Origin: Helianthus annuus | Taxonomy: Eukaryota > Streptophyta > Magnoliopsida > Asterales > Asteraceae | Direction of reading: 5' to 3' | Length of the DNA: 64,000 bases | Assembly (NCBI RefSeq): GCF_002127325.2 | Contig: NC_035435.2 | Coordinates: 11,614,289-11,678,288, forward strand | Shown here: piece after piece, positions 45,094-56,716 of the stretch | How the letters are laid out: every line of letters starts with the position of its first letter | Numbering within the stretch: position 1 is the first letter of the stretch | Notes under the pieces: generated by a model | What the model was told of the DNA's origin: nothing | Databases searched by the model: none | The model's input: the letters and a program-made list of their open reading frames with translations, nothing else | Made by a program: the position numbers and the translations under genes

Positions 45094-46419
45094 GAGTTAA
45101 TTGCCAAAATCATCTCTGAGGTTTGGGCATGTTTGTCATTTTCGTCCAAAATGACACTTTTGTATTAAATTGCCCTCAACATTTGTAACTTTTTGCCATT
45201 TTCATCCAAACCACTAACTTAGTTTATTTTTTCTGTTAAGTTGAGGATATTTGGATGAAACTGGCAAATATAAAACCATATGGACAATTTTGGCAATTTA
45301 GTCAAACCCTTTTTAATTTCTTTTATTTAATTATTTTGTTACATATATAATAAAAAAAAGAATATACATGGAGTTTTTAGAAACAAAATTAATAGTTTTG
45401 TCACATAATTTTTATAAATTTTCATCCAAATCACTAACTCAGCTTATTTTTATGTTAAGGTGAAGGATGTTTTAAATTTTATAAATTAAGACAGAAACTA
45501 ATTTACAACTTCTTTATATAAATCAATTTTATAAAGAGAAAACGTCATTGATGTGCAACATATAACTATCGATTACACCTTTTAGTATTTATCAGTTGTA
45601 GAGATAGAAAAAAAATTGTAAAACGTTACATATTTTTTAAATGTGTTGAGTACTTAGGAAATATGTTGGTAGAAATAAAATATTTATTTAATTAAGATTA
45701 TGAGGGTAACTAACTAATACTTATTCTGAGTGGCTTGAGTAAAGAAACTTTTGGTTCATAGCATTATAATTACAATTTGGTGGGTAATTTTAAGGTTTGG
45801 TAACGATACGTTGTTTGATTGGGGGGGGGGGGCACTGGCTTCTGTTTTTCCTAAGGAGCGAATTTAAAAAAGTAGAAGATGAATTACAAACTTGGTACAT
45901 ATGATAAGATTTTTTTATTTGACATTTTTCAATAAGGTAACCAACATTTTAGTTTTATAAAATTTAGAGGTTTAAATGGATTTTATTTTTATAAAATGAT
46001 CTATACAAAAAAATTAGAAATTAATTTTTGTCTTAGTTTATAAACATCCTTCGCCTTAATAGAAAAATTAACTTAGTTAGTGGTTGGATGAAAATTTATA
46101 AAAATTATGTGACAAAGCTATTATTTTTTCATATAAAAATTACATGTATATTCTTTTTTTATTAGATATGTAACAAAATTAATTAAATAAAAGAAATTTA
46201 AAAGAGTTTGAGTAAATTGCCAAAATCGTCCCTGTGGTTTTATATTTGTCAGTTTCATCCAAATATTCTCAACTTAACAGAAAAAATTAACTAAGTTAGT
46301 GGTTTGGATGAAAATGGCAAAAAGTTACAAACGTTGAGGGCAATTTGGTACAAAAGTGTCATTTTGGATGAAAATGACAAACCTGCCCAAACCCCAGGGA
46401 CAATTTTGGCAGTTAACTC
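45094..46419. mobile_element. Mutator-like foldback element, 1326 bp, 9 bp TSD
   Basis: Inverted arms of about 380 bp (45094-45475 and 46022-46419) starting GAGTTAATTGCCAAAAT and ending TTGGCAGTTAACTC. They are flanked by AACTGAAAA at 45085-45093 and 46420-46428, the 9 bp duplication expected of MULEs. The centre is non-coding and includes a G13 run at 45822-45833. The small frame at 46304-46507 is an artefact. Confidence 0.85.
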
Positions 46420-46429
46420 AACTGAAAAT

Positions 46430-46740
46430 AAAAATAAAAAAACTGAATACGGGCTATTTCTTTTAATTACATTGTTAATGTTAATGGGCCTTCATTTAGA
46501 AAAATAAAAACCCTAGCTATTTAAACCATTTTTCCTCTTCTCCTTCATTTTGAAACCCTAGCCCCTATCTTTCTTTTGTCCGCAAACAAATCAAACACAC
46601 AAAAAAAACCTTATCAATCATCTCTCAACTCTCTCCTCTCTCTGAATAAGATCCGGTCACCGGAGTTGGAAACCCGACCAACTTCCGACGCCGTTTGCCA
46701 GCAGCACAATTATTATTTTGTTGTTTAATTGTATTTGACA
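46430..46740 (+). promoter_or_regulatory. Orphan promoter/5' leader fragment with telo-boxes
   Basis: ATGGGCCTT (site II-like, 46479-46487), AAACCCTAG twice (46508 and 46552), a TATTTAAAC, and a CT-rich leader with CTCTCTCCTCTCTCTGAATAAG. This is how promoters of plant ribosomal-protein and other translation genes look. No coding sequence follows, so it is probably a captured or abandoned promoter piece. Confidence 0.4.
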
Positions 46741-47302
46741 TGGAATACTCTCATTAGCCAAAAATTTTAAAGAGATACACATTTAAGCATGTTTTAAATC
46801 ACGCTGGAGGGGGGATTTTTGCAAAATCACGCTGGAAAACGCCATAGGGGGTGGGAGACGGGCGTGTTTGAGGGGAAGACGCCCACTACGGACGGTCTTA
46901 GAACATTCAATGAATATAACATTGAATATAACATTCAATGTTATATGACTTTTTTTTTATCTTTGATATAAGATTAAGAATGTAACTCTGATTCATTACA
47001 AATATCCGATGAATGATACCAAAAAAAATAACTTTCTTTGATAGGTAATTTTTAATTTTTTAGGATGAATACATCAATATTTGCATAGACTTCGGATTTA
47101 AACTTTCAATCTAAATTTCTTAGTTTTCCTATAATCATTGAATATCAATAATTATAATTTTGATTAGTGAATTTAGATGATCAATACCTTGTCATCCACT
47201 CAATATTGATAACTTAGCTTTTCAAGTTTTGTCTACATTTACTTCTTCAAAATTCAAGTGATAACCTATGTAATATTATATATTATCTTCTTCAGAATTT
47301 AG
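46741..47302. other. MITE end and intergenic sequence
   Basis: 46800-46900 carries ATCACGCTGGA repeats and ends GCCCACTACGGACGGTCTTA, an end of the same MITE family as 38941-39155. ATAACATTGAATATAACATT is a local repeat at 46916. The rest is plain AT-rich sequence. Confidence 0.45.
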
Positions 47303-47585
47303 ATAAGTACGTTTTTCATCTCTATATTTTTGTTAAAAATAACCATTACAGTCCATTAGTTTAAATATTACTACAAAAGTCCCTATACTTTCGCTGTAAC
47401 AATTACAGTCTACCCTCAGTTCTCACTAACGTCATCCAGTTATTCTTCTGTTAGTTTATTTGAAGTGACCATAATGCCCCAGTTATTAAAGATCAAAAGT
47501 ACATGCACTATTATCACAATTTTTAAACTAATAGACTGTAATGATTATTTTCAACAAACCATAGTGACGAAAAACGTAATTAACT
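47303..47585. mobile_element. MITE with TIRs of about 55 bp
   Basis: Left arm TACGTTTTTCATCTCTAT through CATTACAGTCCATTAGTTT; right arm is its inverse, AAACTAATAGACTGTAATG through GACGAAAAACGTA. Spacer of about 160 bp. No TSD was clear. Confidence 0.7.
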
Positions 47586-48169
47586 CTATTCTGTTTAATG
47601 ACAAATGTTACTTCTACTATACTTTACATTAAAACTACACCCCTTGCCATGGTTTAAACTTAAAATGTCGCTATAATAGTCATGTTTTAAAGAAATTATA
47701 TGAGGTATTATTTTTGTCGCGAGTCGTAAAATTTTTTTATTTACAATAATTTTTTCTATTTTTATATGCAATTTATTAATAGAAAAAGAATAATAAAGGT
47801 TTTTAAGTGGTTCTTTTACAATTATAAAAGTGTAAGGATATTTCATTTTTTCTTATGATACTCCTGACCTTGTTTTTTTAATTTACTTTTACCTTGAAAA
47901 CTTATTTTACTTAAAACAACCCTAGAAAACATTACTTGAATGATTGCTAATATTATACAAGCAATATACATATATGGGTAAGTATTAAGCATTATTTTAG
48001 CATGTCCTTTACAAAGTTACTCAAATCCTAGTACGACGAAGAAGACTGAGACTTGAAGGTTCGTCAAATTAAACTACGGAAATGGTAAGAGTTGATCGTT
48101 ATGAATATATGACGATGATCATGATGATCAAGCTTTTTAATACATCAGATGTTCGATAATGATGACTAC
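47586..48169. other. Intergenic, no feature recognised
   Basis: AT-rich; the minus-strand frame 47595-47846 has no recognisable domain. 48100-48135 has a GATGATCATGATGATCA microrepeat. Confidence 0.4.
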
Positions 48170-48184
48170 GTTCTTGAAAACATA

Positions 48185-48586
48185 ATAGCCCCGCTTGCGG
48201 TATGCGTATATAACGTATATATGCGTGGGCGCTCGGGTGACAAAAATGAAAGTGCACTAATTCTAACGTTATTTTACTAATTTCGTGAAAATAACGTTAA
48301 AAGAGGCGGATGGTTAATCATGCATCATGTGGTGGCGTTGATAGCCGATGCCGAAAGACAAGGGGTACATGCACTAATTGGCATTTGTCTCAATTGCTTG
48401 CTGAGTGTTATGTGCTTTATGTCTAAGGCTTGATGCAAAATTACTATCGAGCCCGGGGTCTCACTGGAAGCAGCATCTCTATTCCTATGGGGTAGAGGTA
48501 AGGCTGTCTACATCTTACCCTCCTCAGACTTTATCTTAGCTTTGCTATTGGTGGGATTTACTGAGTATGATGATGATGATGATGAT
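48185..48586 (+). mobile_element. SINE with 5' extension, 15 bp TSD
   Basis: Flanked by the perfect 15 bp direct repeat GTTCTTGAAAACATA (48170-48184, 48587-48601) and ends in (GAT)n. The 3' half carries the widespread plant SINE segment (GGGTAGAGGTAAGGCTGTCT, ACATCTTACCCTCCTCAGAC, GGTGGGATTTACTGAGTATG). Pol III-like boxes: A box TTGCTGAGTGT at 48398-48408 and weak B box ATCGAGCCC at 48446-48454, about 50 bp apart as normal. But the A box is about 210 bp from the 5' TSD, so the inserted unit has about 200 extra bases in front of the usual SINE start. Confidence 0.75.
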
Positions 48587-48601
48587 GTTCTTGAAAACAT
48601 A

Positions 48602-49751
48602 AGTAATATGTGACCACATCGCTTATGAATTACTAAAGATTATGACAAACACGACAATACCATTGTTCCCATGTGCATTAAAAATGCTAATTTTGTAAAT
48701 TAATTGCGCTTGAACTACTAAACGCAATCGACGTTCATGTTTTGTCTCTAACTTTTTAGTTTAGCGTGAAATTTCCAACTAAATATAAAGTATAAGCTTA
48801 TCATTGCTCCTAAAGAATTATAAAGTTACACATATGCTAACATATGAACCCACTCAAGTTGATCTTAGGGTGGCCGGGGCACTTCACGGGTAGAAGTGTG
48901 CAAGTAAGGTACCCGCATGGTAGCACCACCGCCAGCCCCTAGGGTAGGCCATACGGGTTCCGGTCACGGGTTTACTTACTCGCGCTAGAAAGGGTAAGGG
49001 TTTGAGGGTTGAGGTGTTTAAGGTTGTGTGAATGTTGGTAGAGTAAAAGAGTAGAGTCGAGTGTTTTGTGGTTCTAGGTTATCTTGGATGTAGAGTTGAC
49101 ATGGCAATGCGGGATTGGTGTGAGCTTAGGTAGTACCTTTGAGTGTCTCTTCATCCCTTAGAACAAATTTATTTAGTTAAACTACTGAATGGGTTTGACA
49201 CCAAGCTTGACCAAACTCGTTTAGGCTGGAGTACTTGACCAAAACTTACGACTATTTTGTTAGATTCGTGTAACTAACATAACCTCGTTTTTGTTTTTTT
49301 ATGACAAATATTACTCCTATACACCAAAAATTCTAAATTATTCTTCATTACCCAGGTATGCACCTAAAACCTCCCTTTAAAAGACATATACATCTATGAC
49401 GTGGGCTACCCCGCATTGACCGCTACACCCCGTTTTATCTACTCACCAACTATCAACCCATAAAAAAAGATATTATGAGATTCATCATGTTCCCGCAATC
49501 TATAAAATATAAATATAAATATAAGTATAAATATAAATATTAAAGTTAAAATTATTAGATCATTACTTATTTATTTGACTCAATAGTGTATCAAGTCAAA
49601 TATTTCATTTTTATTCTATAACATGTTATGGACACTTCTATAGTTCTATATTAAATTTGTCCATTTGTAAAATATATATAAAACAATTCTCTCTTCTAAC
49701 CATCACATTCCACATTCTACAAACTCTCCCCTTACATTTTGTGCATCCAAA
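48602..49751 (+). promoter_or_regulatory. Intergenic region and promoter of the dynein light chain gene
   Basis: No gene up to 49751. A GC-richer stretch at 48868-49010 was not identified. TATA box AATATATATAAAAC at 49671-49684, with a pyrimidine-rich leader (CTCTCTTCTAACC) before the ATG. Confidence 0.5.
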
Positions 49752-52696
49752 ATGACAACCCACAAAAAAGGAGTAATGTATGTCTACAAACTCGACACCG
49801 GAAACCACCAACCGGAGCCTCATCACCACCCATCACCGCCGCCACGAACCGCCACCGCAAAGAAAACCATTACACATACCTTGGGAGCATTGTTCAATAG
49901 ATCCAAAACCTACCAGGAAACCAATCACCATCACAACTCAAACAAACAAGACACACAAAAGGTCGTTTTCGACGGAGGCAGGCGGTCGGTTCCGGCGGTC
50001 CAAGAGGGCGAAAAATTGGTTTCAATGATCGAAAAAGGGCGAAAAACGGTTTCGGGGACGGGTGTGGGGAGAAAACCGGCGGTGGCAGGGCGGAGATCGG
50101 CGGAGAACAGGGCGGAGATGGTGATGGTTGATGTGGGGATGGTGGCGGAGTTGCTAGGGGTGAGGAGGGTGTTGGTGACGGACATGCCGGGGTTCATGCA
50201 AGTGCATGCATTCCGGTGTGCTAGACAAAGTTTGGGTAGTTTGGAAAAATTTAGCCCCAAACAAGTTGCTTTTAACATTAAAAAGGTATGTACTTTTTTT
50301 ATGTCACACGTACAACTATTAATGCATAATGTACAACAATGTACTTATTTTTTCTCTAGAGTTAAATCTAGTTATTGTGGTTTGAATCATTTATTTTATA
50401 GTTTAATTCAAAGGTTTTATTTTTTGTTTGTGGGTCTAAAAAGTTTCACCATTGTCATTTTAGTATATTGGGTTAACTTCATTTATTTTTTCTGTTAATG
50501 AGAAGGGTAATTCGGTCCTCGCCGTCCGACGACCTCCCTCTTCTCCTCCGACCAGTTTTCCGGCAAACCGACCTCCCTCCTCGCCGTCCGACGACCTCCC
50601 TCCTCATCTGATCAATTTTCTGGCGACCTCCCTCTTCTCTTCGCCGTCTAATGACCTCCCTCTTCTCCTTCGACATCCCTCTTCTCCTTGCAGACAGTAA
50701 AAAAACAAACAATCTTATATTTTCAGCTTGCAGAGCTTCAGACCACATCTGTAGTTGCAAACATGAAAACAAATGAAATCACTTACTCTAAAATGTAAAA
50801 CATAATTAAATAGTAATCAAGTTAATAACCGGTTTATTTGCATTTAGTTTTATAACTTTATACGTTTATTATTTTAAGATAAAAATAAAAACTAGAATTC
50901 AAAAAAATAAATTATATACATTATATGTTTATTTATGTGAAAAAAGAGTTGTAATATCATGGCGATTTGGTGGCATGTGCATCAGATTTGTTTAGATGTT
51001 AAGGTTCAATTTTATATATTATGCCTAAAAATAATTTCGTACGGTACCTTTGGTTTTTAGCTAGTTTTACAAATACGTATGAATATTAATCTACTTTTAT
51101 AAAGTGATTTATTAGATAATTAAAAACAAAGAATCTTAAATACCATTAGAAATTCAGAAGAATTGTGCGAAGGGGCCATCAACAGGTAGAAAAAGCCCGG
51201 GATATTTAGAATAAAAGTTTTCGATTAAAAAAACTAATTTATTTAGCTTGATTGGGTGGGTCGATTTCAAACGGTATTACCCAAGTATAGAAAAAATAAG
51301 TTAATGATAAAAATACAATACCGAAACTTTTAGAAAGGTTTGAAGTGCTTTTAATTGAGCAACTATGAAAGTTGATTATTGTAAACGACAATTTTCTTAT
51401 TGTTTACAATTTATAACTTATATGAATTTGTTGCAACTCTATTTCGCGACAAGAATGATTTAATTAGCTAGGATTAATCTCATTTAATGACTATACAAGA
51501 CTAATCTAGTATTAGCCTAAAACATGAATTCAAAGAGTACAACATATATGATCATTTTTGCTTTGAATGCATAGTCATCAAACCTATTTTAAGGCTAAAT
51601 ACGTATTCATAGTCTTTTCAGTCATTTTTTTACAAATATGTTTGTCAGTCTTCTGACAAAGATTGAACATTGGTCTCCTCACAAAAAGTAATTCCTCTTT
51701 TAACACCAGGCGAGAGCCTAAATAATTGCTCATCATATTAAAATGCTAAATTTGCTTAGGTGTATAAAAGAGTATTGGTAGGCTTCCCATCTAATCTATA
51801 ATCATGTGACATATGATTCAAACCTTGCTTTTTGAACAACCCATCCCATGTTATAATTTATATAAAAATATTTTATATAAGTTATTTGTTTTAAAAAGAA
51901 GCTAAAGAAAACATGAGAAATAAGGATCGTAGGTATGAGAGAAATACCTATAAAGTAAAAAATGTGTAAAAAAATGAAAATTAACAGCCATTGTTAACTT
52001 TTATTTATTTAATCTACTTTCATCAGTTTTTTAAACTCAAATAACCTTTACATACATCAATATCATTAAAAATGTTGATGTAATATACGTCTAAAATAGT
52101 TACAATGTGTCAATGTTGCTTCTTAAAAGTCCAGTTACAACAAACTTGATCCATCTAATGTTACAACCATACATCCAAATTTGTCCGAGGTGCATGAACG
52201 TATTGTGTGATTATAATGATAGGCTCAAATAATTAAATTGTATGTCTTAACGGATACATGTGTTTCTCCCTAAAAAAAACATGTGTTACGTCTCTATCAA
52301 TGTGTACGCTTCACATGCAAAGTCACTTTTTACGAACTGGACTCTTATTAAATATACACACTTGCGTGTAAATATGTAAATATAACGTCAACTTAATATG
52401 TTTGATCTTTGATGTAATTTGATCCGATTTTTATTTCTACATTTAAATTGTATTTATTTTTTTAGCTAATTGTAATGTTAATTAAATAAATTTAGTTTAA
52501 TATTTGTATTTAATACTTTTTTTCCTGGCAGGAATTTGACAAGGTATATGGGCCAGCATGGCATTGCATTGTGGGCTCAAGTTTTGGGTCATTTGTGACC
52601 CATGCAACCGGTTGTTTTCTTTATTTCTCGATGGAAAAATTATATATTTTAGTTTTCAAGACAAAAGTTCAGAAAACTGTGAAGTTTTCTCCTTAA
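49752..52696 (+). CDS. Dynein light chain LC8-type protein (DLC1/DYNLL domain)
   Basis: Exon 1 49752-50285 (178 codons), intron 50286-52531 (GTATGT...GGCAG), exon 2 52532-52696, stop 52694-52696; 232 residues. LC8 proteins are dimeric hubs that bind short linear motifs. Land plants lack cytoplasmic dynein heavy chains, so plant members act as general dimerisation or scaffold partners. Residues 1-135 are a His/Pro-rich then basic, probably disordered extension found in the longer plant LC8 genes. The LC8 domain covers about 138-226: [18 protein letters not shown] (helix 1), [22 protein letters not shown] (helix 2, crossing the intron), then the target-binding strand region [19 protein letters not shown] and [16 protein letters not shown]. 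All core signature positions (WHCIVG, FGS.VTH) are present. No stops or frameshifts; likely functional. Confidence 0.93.
50286..52531 (+). other. Intron of the LC8 gene (2246 bp)
   Basis: Contains a GC-rich imperfect repeat at 50515-50690, at least three units with CGCCGTC.GACGACCTCCCT and CTTCTCCT. It opens a meaningless Arg-rich frame on the minus strand (50479-50772) and an apparent read-through of exon 1. The remainder is AT-rich, without a recognisable element. Confidence 0.7.
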
Positions 52697-53215
52697 TAAT
52701 AAGAACTAGATTTGTTGACGTCGCGTGTCGCCGCGAAAAAAAGTAATGATAATGTAAAACAAACGCTATTAGAAAATGAGGCATGTTGTTTAGAAAACCA
52801 AACCGTTAGAATCAGTTTAATTTATCATCATGCCGTTTTACACCATCAAATAAATAGTCTATTTTTAATACAACTTCATTTCAACAAAACTTGGAATGTT
52901 AAGAATAAAAATTTTAAACACAACCACGTACTTAAGTTTTTAAAAAAAAAAATTAACGAACTTAAGTTATTAGAGAAATTTCAAATTATGTGATAAAGGA
53001 AATATGATTTAAAAAAATAAAAAAAAAAGAATTATTAAAAACAAAAAATAATTGATAAAATATGGTTTTAAAAAAGTAAAAAAAATAATAAAAATATTTA
53101 AAACCTAAAAGTAAATATAATAATAAACTATTATAATATTAAATAATAAAATATATAAAAAAAACTATATATTATTATAAAAATAAAGTTATTATTTATG
53201 ATCCTTCGATAACAA

Positions 53216-53273
<58 letters not shown>
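52697..53273. other. 3' flank of the LC8 gene, AT-rich
   Basis: From about 52990 the sequence is almost pure A/T with A-runs, ending in (TA)n at 53222-53273. The frame at 52712-52993 is non-specific. Confidence 0.5.
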
Positions 53274-53292
<19 letters not shown>

Positions 53293-53508
53293 TAAGGTTA
53301 ACATACAAAAAGCCTTATCATACATCACGTAGGAGACAATGGTAACCGTTGGATCAGGGGTATAATCACGCATGGGACCACATAATCACGCATGGGACCA
53401 CATAATCACGCATGAGACTATAATCACGCACGTTCTATGATAATAACGCACGTTATATTTTTTGTCATGTATGTTAATGTAGGTTAAGCCCTGAAGTACA
53501 TTATATTT

Positions 53509-53533
<25 letters not shown>
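53274..53533. mobile_element. (GA)n-bounded MITE, copy 2 (inverted relative to copy 1)
   Basis: Reads (GA)n TAAGGTTAACATACAAAAAG ... TGTACATTAT-like end then (TC)n, the reverse of the 41652-41952 element, including three or four TAATCACGCATG words. It lies between (TA)n tracts on both sides, as copy 1 does. Confidence 0.75.
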
Positions 53534-53556
<23 letters not shown>

Positions 53557-53580
53557 GATGAAAGGATAGCTCATAGTTTT

Positions 53581-54238
53581 TCTATACTAATAAATAAAAA
53601 TCTTTTTTTGACACGTGTCAATCTCTGGTGCCTCCTTATCTTATTTTTCAATTTCTTTTTCCATTAAACGATAATTTAACTAAATATAATTTGGATAAAA
53701 ATAATAACCTTTTTATCAAACTTTTAATTAATAATCTCCTTATCTTATTTTTCAATTTTTTACTATTAAACAATATTTAATTGAATATAATTTAGATAAG
53801 AATAATAACTTTTCAAGTTTTTATTATCATTTAAAATAGATTTAGTTTTTTAATATTATTGATATTTAATATTTAATAGGATACATAAATAAGAATATTA
53901 TATTATATCACAAACTTCATGGATCTCTCTTATTTATTTACTATTTATTTTATTTTTTCCGTTTATTAATAATCATCTAATATTTCATTGGTTCTATCAC
54001 ATGTAATACACATTTTTCTAACCTAATAATAAATAAAAAATTAATTAACAATTTAATAAGTAAATAGTACATCGAATTTATAATTTAAATACATATCCTG
54101 ACGACCATACGTGTTAATCGATTACATTATATTTAATTAACTCGTACAATATATGGGTATTTTACAAATATAACTATAATGTTTATTATATAAAATTAAA
54201 TTTAAGCAACCCGTGTATAACACGGGGTTCTAAGCTAG
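53581..54238 (+). mobile_element. Non-autonomous Helitron, 658 bp
   Basis: Starts TCTATACTAATAAATAAAAA and ends with hairpin CCCGTGTATAACACGGGG, TTCTAAG, CTAG (54235-54238) followed by T. Same family as the element ending at 35070 (shared GACACGTGTCA near the 5' end and the terminal hairpin). Confidence 0.75.
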
Positions 54239-54302
54239 TAAAGGAATATATATATAAATATAGTTAGCGTTGCTTTTCTTATTGTTTTAATTTGTTTATG
54301 AT

Positions 54303-54869
54303 TAGGGATGACAATCAAACCCGAACCCGACACATTTGGGACGGGTTTGTGGTCGGTTAATTGGGTTTGGGACGGGTTTGGGAATAGTTTTTATTTTTTT
54401 TCGCGGGTTTGGGACGGGTTTGGGATTTAGTGATATACCTGTTTACCCGACCAATTATCCGATAAAGTGTAACCGTTTACCCGATTGTATACCCGATATA
54501 ATTTCTTTTATATTATTAAATATGTATATATATGATAAATCCATTTTTTACACATAGAGATATAGAGATATTCTATTCCTGATACATTGTAGTTATTTGA
54601 TATATATTTTTATAATGATAATAGAAAATGTAACCGGTTAGTAGTTATCCGATAGATACCCAATGGGTTTTGACATGAGTATATCCAACGAGTAATCTTT
54701 TTAAATTAACGGGTTTACCCGAAACCCGCGGGTATACCCGATACCCGATGGGTATTTACCCGCTAGAAACCCGACGGGTTTTTGGACGGGTTTGGGACAA
54801 GCTTATCTAACCAGGTTTGGGTTTGGGATTATTTAAACCCGTCCCAAACCCGACCCATTGCCATCCTTA
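54303..54869. mobile_element. hAT-type MITE with GGGTTTGGGACGGGT arrays, 567 bp
   Basis: TIRs TAGGGATGACAAT / ATTGCCATCCTTA and a perfect 8 bp TSD TTTATGAT (54295-54302, 54870-54877). The interior is filled with variants of GGGTTTGGGACGGGTTT on the left, ACCCGATACCCG in the middle and AAACCCGTCCCAAACCCG on the right, a self-complementary arrangement. Confidence 0.88.
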
Positions 54870-54877
54870 TTTATGAT

Positions 54878-55443
54878 AGTGTATTTGTTATCAAGAAAGC
54901 GTAAAAGCATACACAATTACACACAGTGGTGGACCCAATAATTATTTTTTAGGGGTGCATATGAGGTGTTTAACCATATTTTCAAAGGGTACGGTCAGGT
55001 TTTTAACCTATAATATACACTATTTTTTTCAAGGGGTGCGGCCGTCCACCTTGGCCAAAGAGTGGGTCATTACACATGAAGAAAAAAAATAACAAGACAG
55101 TCATTTTTAGGTGTGTTAATACGTCAAGTCGACGATGCCTATGTTCGATAAGTTTTACATCTAACTAAGGTCATGGAATAGACATCTGTATATCATAATA
55201 AAAAGTATATATCTAAACATACAAACAATACCCCTATTTATTGTTTAGATGTTAATTTTGTTTCAAGTGTCTATTTTTAAGTGCATCTACTTTCCATGGA
55301 TCTACTTTTCGAACATGTATCTCTAGCGTATTTACTTCTTTTTATAAAAAAAAGTCAACTTTATACATTTTAAAACATTCATGATGATACCTAAACAGAT
55401 AGTGGATAACAAATTTATTTATGTTTTCCATCTTTATAGAAGC
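54878..55443. other. Intergenic, degraded MITE-like sequence
   Basis: 54925-55065 contains GTGGTGGACCCA... and ...GGGGTGCGGCCGTCCACC, possibly a worn element of the GGCGGACC class. No gene seen. Confidence 0.35.
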
Positions 55444-55451
55444 AAGATGTT

Positions 55452-55616
55452 CAGTGGCGGATCTAGGATTCACACCAAGCCGTAACGTGTTATAAATAAG
55501 CCGTAACGAAATCGAAAAAACATTAAATTTTTTCAAAATTTACACTAAAAACGTCAAATTTTTTCGAGCCAAGCCATAGCAGAGGTTACCCCCGGTTAAG
55601 GCTAGGTCCGCCCCTG
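55452..55616. mobile_element. hAT-type MITE, 165 bp
   Basis: TIRs CAGTGGCGGATCTAG / CTAGGTCCGCCCCTG with a perfect 8 bp TSD AAGATGTT (55444-55451, 55617-55624). Confidence 0.88.
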
Positions 55617-55624
55617 AAGATGTT

Positions 55625-56281
55625 CTTTGACATGAACAATGGTGTGTAGATACTAAAAAACCAAATGTGTGAGTCGGGTTAAACTTAAAACCGTACCACG
55701 CCAAACTAAACCCAAAATTTCTAAAAAATTCAAAATTAACAACGAGACCGATATATGAACAGCACATAAAATTTAAAGTGTCTCATATTCAATCTATACC
55801 CAAACCGAATTCAAATTCACCCCAAAAAACAAAACCGATGATCAAACCGAATATGCTTAATCGATCAAGCCTCAAATTAGTTCAAGGTTAGGTATTCGGA
55901 TTACCCGGTCCGACCAAATCCCGCTTAGTCTTCTTAGGGGCTGTTTGTTTAGCTCTTAATGGTTTAGACCTCTTACGGGTTCAGCAATTAAGCGTTCAGA
56001 CTGTTTGTTTTGCGAGCAGATGTCCGAATGGTTCAGATATTTGCCTCTGAATGGTTAAGCATTATACTGAGTCTGAATGGTTAAGACCTCTAATCTGAAT
56101 TGGTCAGACATTTGTCTCTGAACGGTTAAGCATTATACTGACTCTTAATGGTTCAGATCTCTTAATGATTTAACACTTAACCATTTAAAAGTTGCAAAGA
56201 GAGCTTAGTCTCTCTATTAAACAAATAAATTGTTTGGAAAAGTTAAACAAGCGTATTGAACACTTGACAAATTCGTAATTG
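55625..56281. mobile_element. hAT-like MITE (about 55937-56240) and flanks
   Basis: Begins AGGGGCTGTTTGTTTAGCTC and ends near TTAAACAAATAAATTGTTTG; interior with repeats of TGAATGGTTAAGCATTATAC and GGTTCAGA.... The flanks show nothing. Confidence 0.5.
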
Positions 56282-56716
56282 AGTAAACTGCCAAAATGGT
56301 CGCTAAGGTTTGGTCACTTTTGCCACTTTAGTAAAAAATTCAAACCTTTTGAATATGGGTCCCTGTGGTTCTAATTTTGTTGCTATTTTCATCCAAAATC
56401 AAAATCTTGTCAAATTTTTCAGTTAACATTAAGTTTTTTTTTTTTTGTTATTTTCATCCCTTTTAATGAAGGGCAAAATGATCAGATTTTTTAATTTGTT
56501 ATAATAAAACGTTAAAAAACCATTTTGCCCTTCATTAAAAGAGAGAAAAAAGACAAAAAAAACTGGATTTTAATTGAAAAATCTGACCAAATTTTAATTT
56601 TGAATGAAAATGACAACAAAATTGAAACCACAGACATCCAAATTCAAAAGGTTTAATTTTTGTATTAAAGTAAGAAAAGTGACCAAATCTTGTTAGAGAC
56701 CATTTTAACAGATTTA
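56282..56716. mobile_element. Inverted-repeat element with GAGTAAACTGCCAAAATGG ends
   Basis: Left end GAGTAAACTGCCAAAATGGTC; right end GAGACCATTTTAACAGATTTACT. The arms of about 200 bp have worn similarity. Terminal words resemble the Mutator-like element at 45094, but no TSD was seen. Confidence 0.6.

Noticed and set aside
50286..50498. Read-through extension of LC8 exon 1 giving a 248-residue protein
   Set aside because: A consensus donor (AAG|GTATGT) at 50286, and the exact continuation of the LC8 domain at 52532, show that this stretch is intronic.
50479..50772. Arg-rich 97-codon frame on the minus strand
   Set aside because: Lies in the LC8 intron over an imperfect GACGACCTCCCT repeat. 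Low complexity, no homology recognised.
53131..53574. Tyr/Ile- and Arg/Glu-repeat frames on the minus strand
   Set aside because: Translations of (TA)n and (GA)n microsatellites at the MITE borders.
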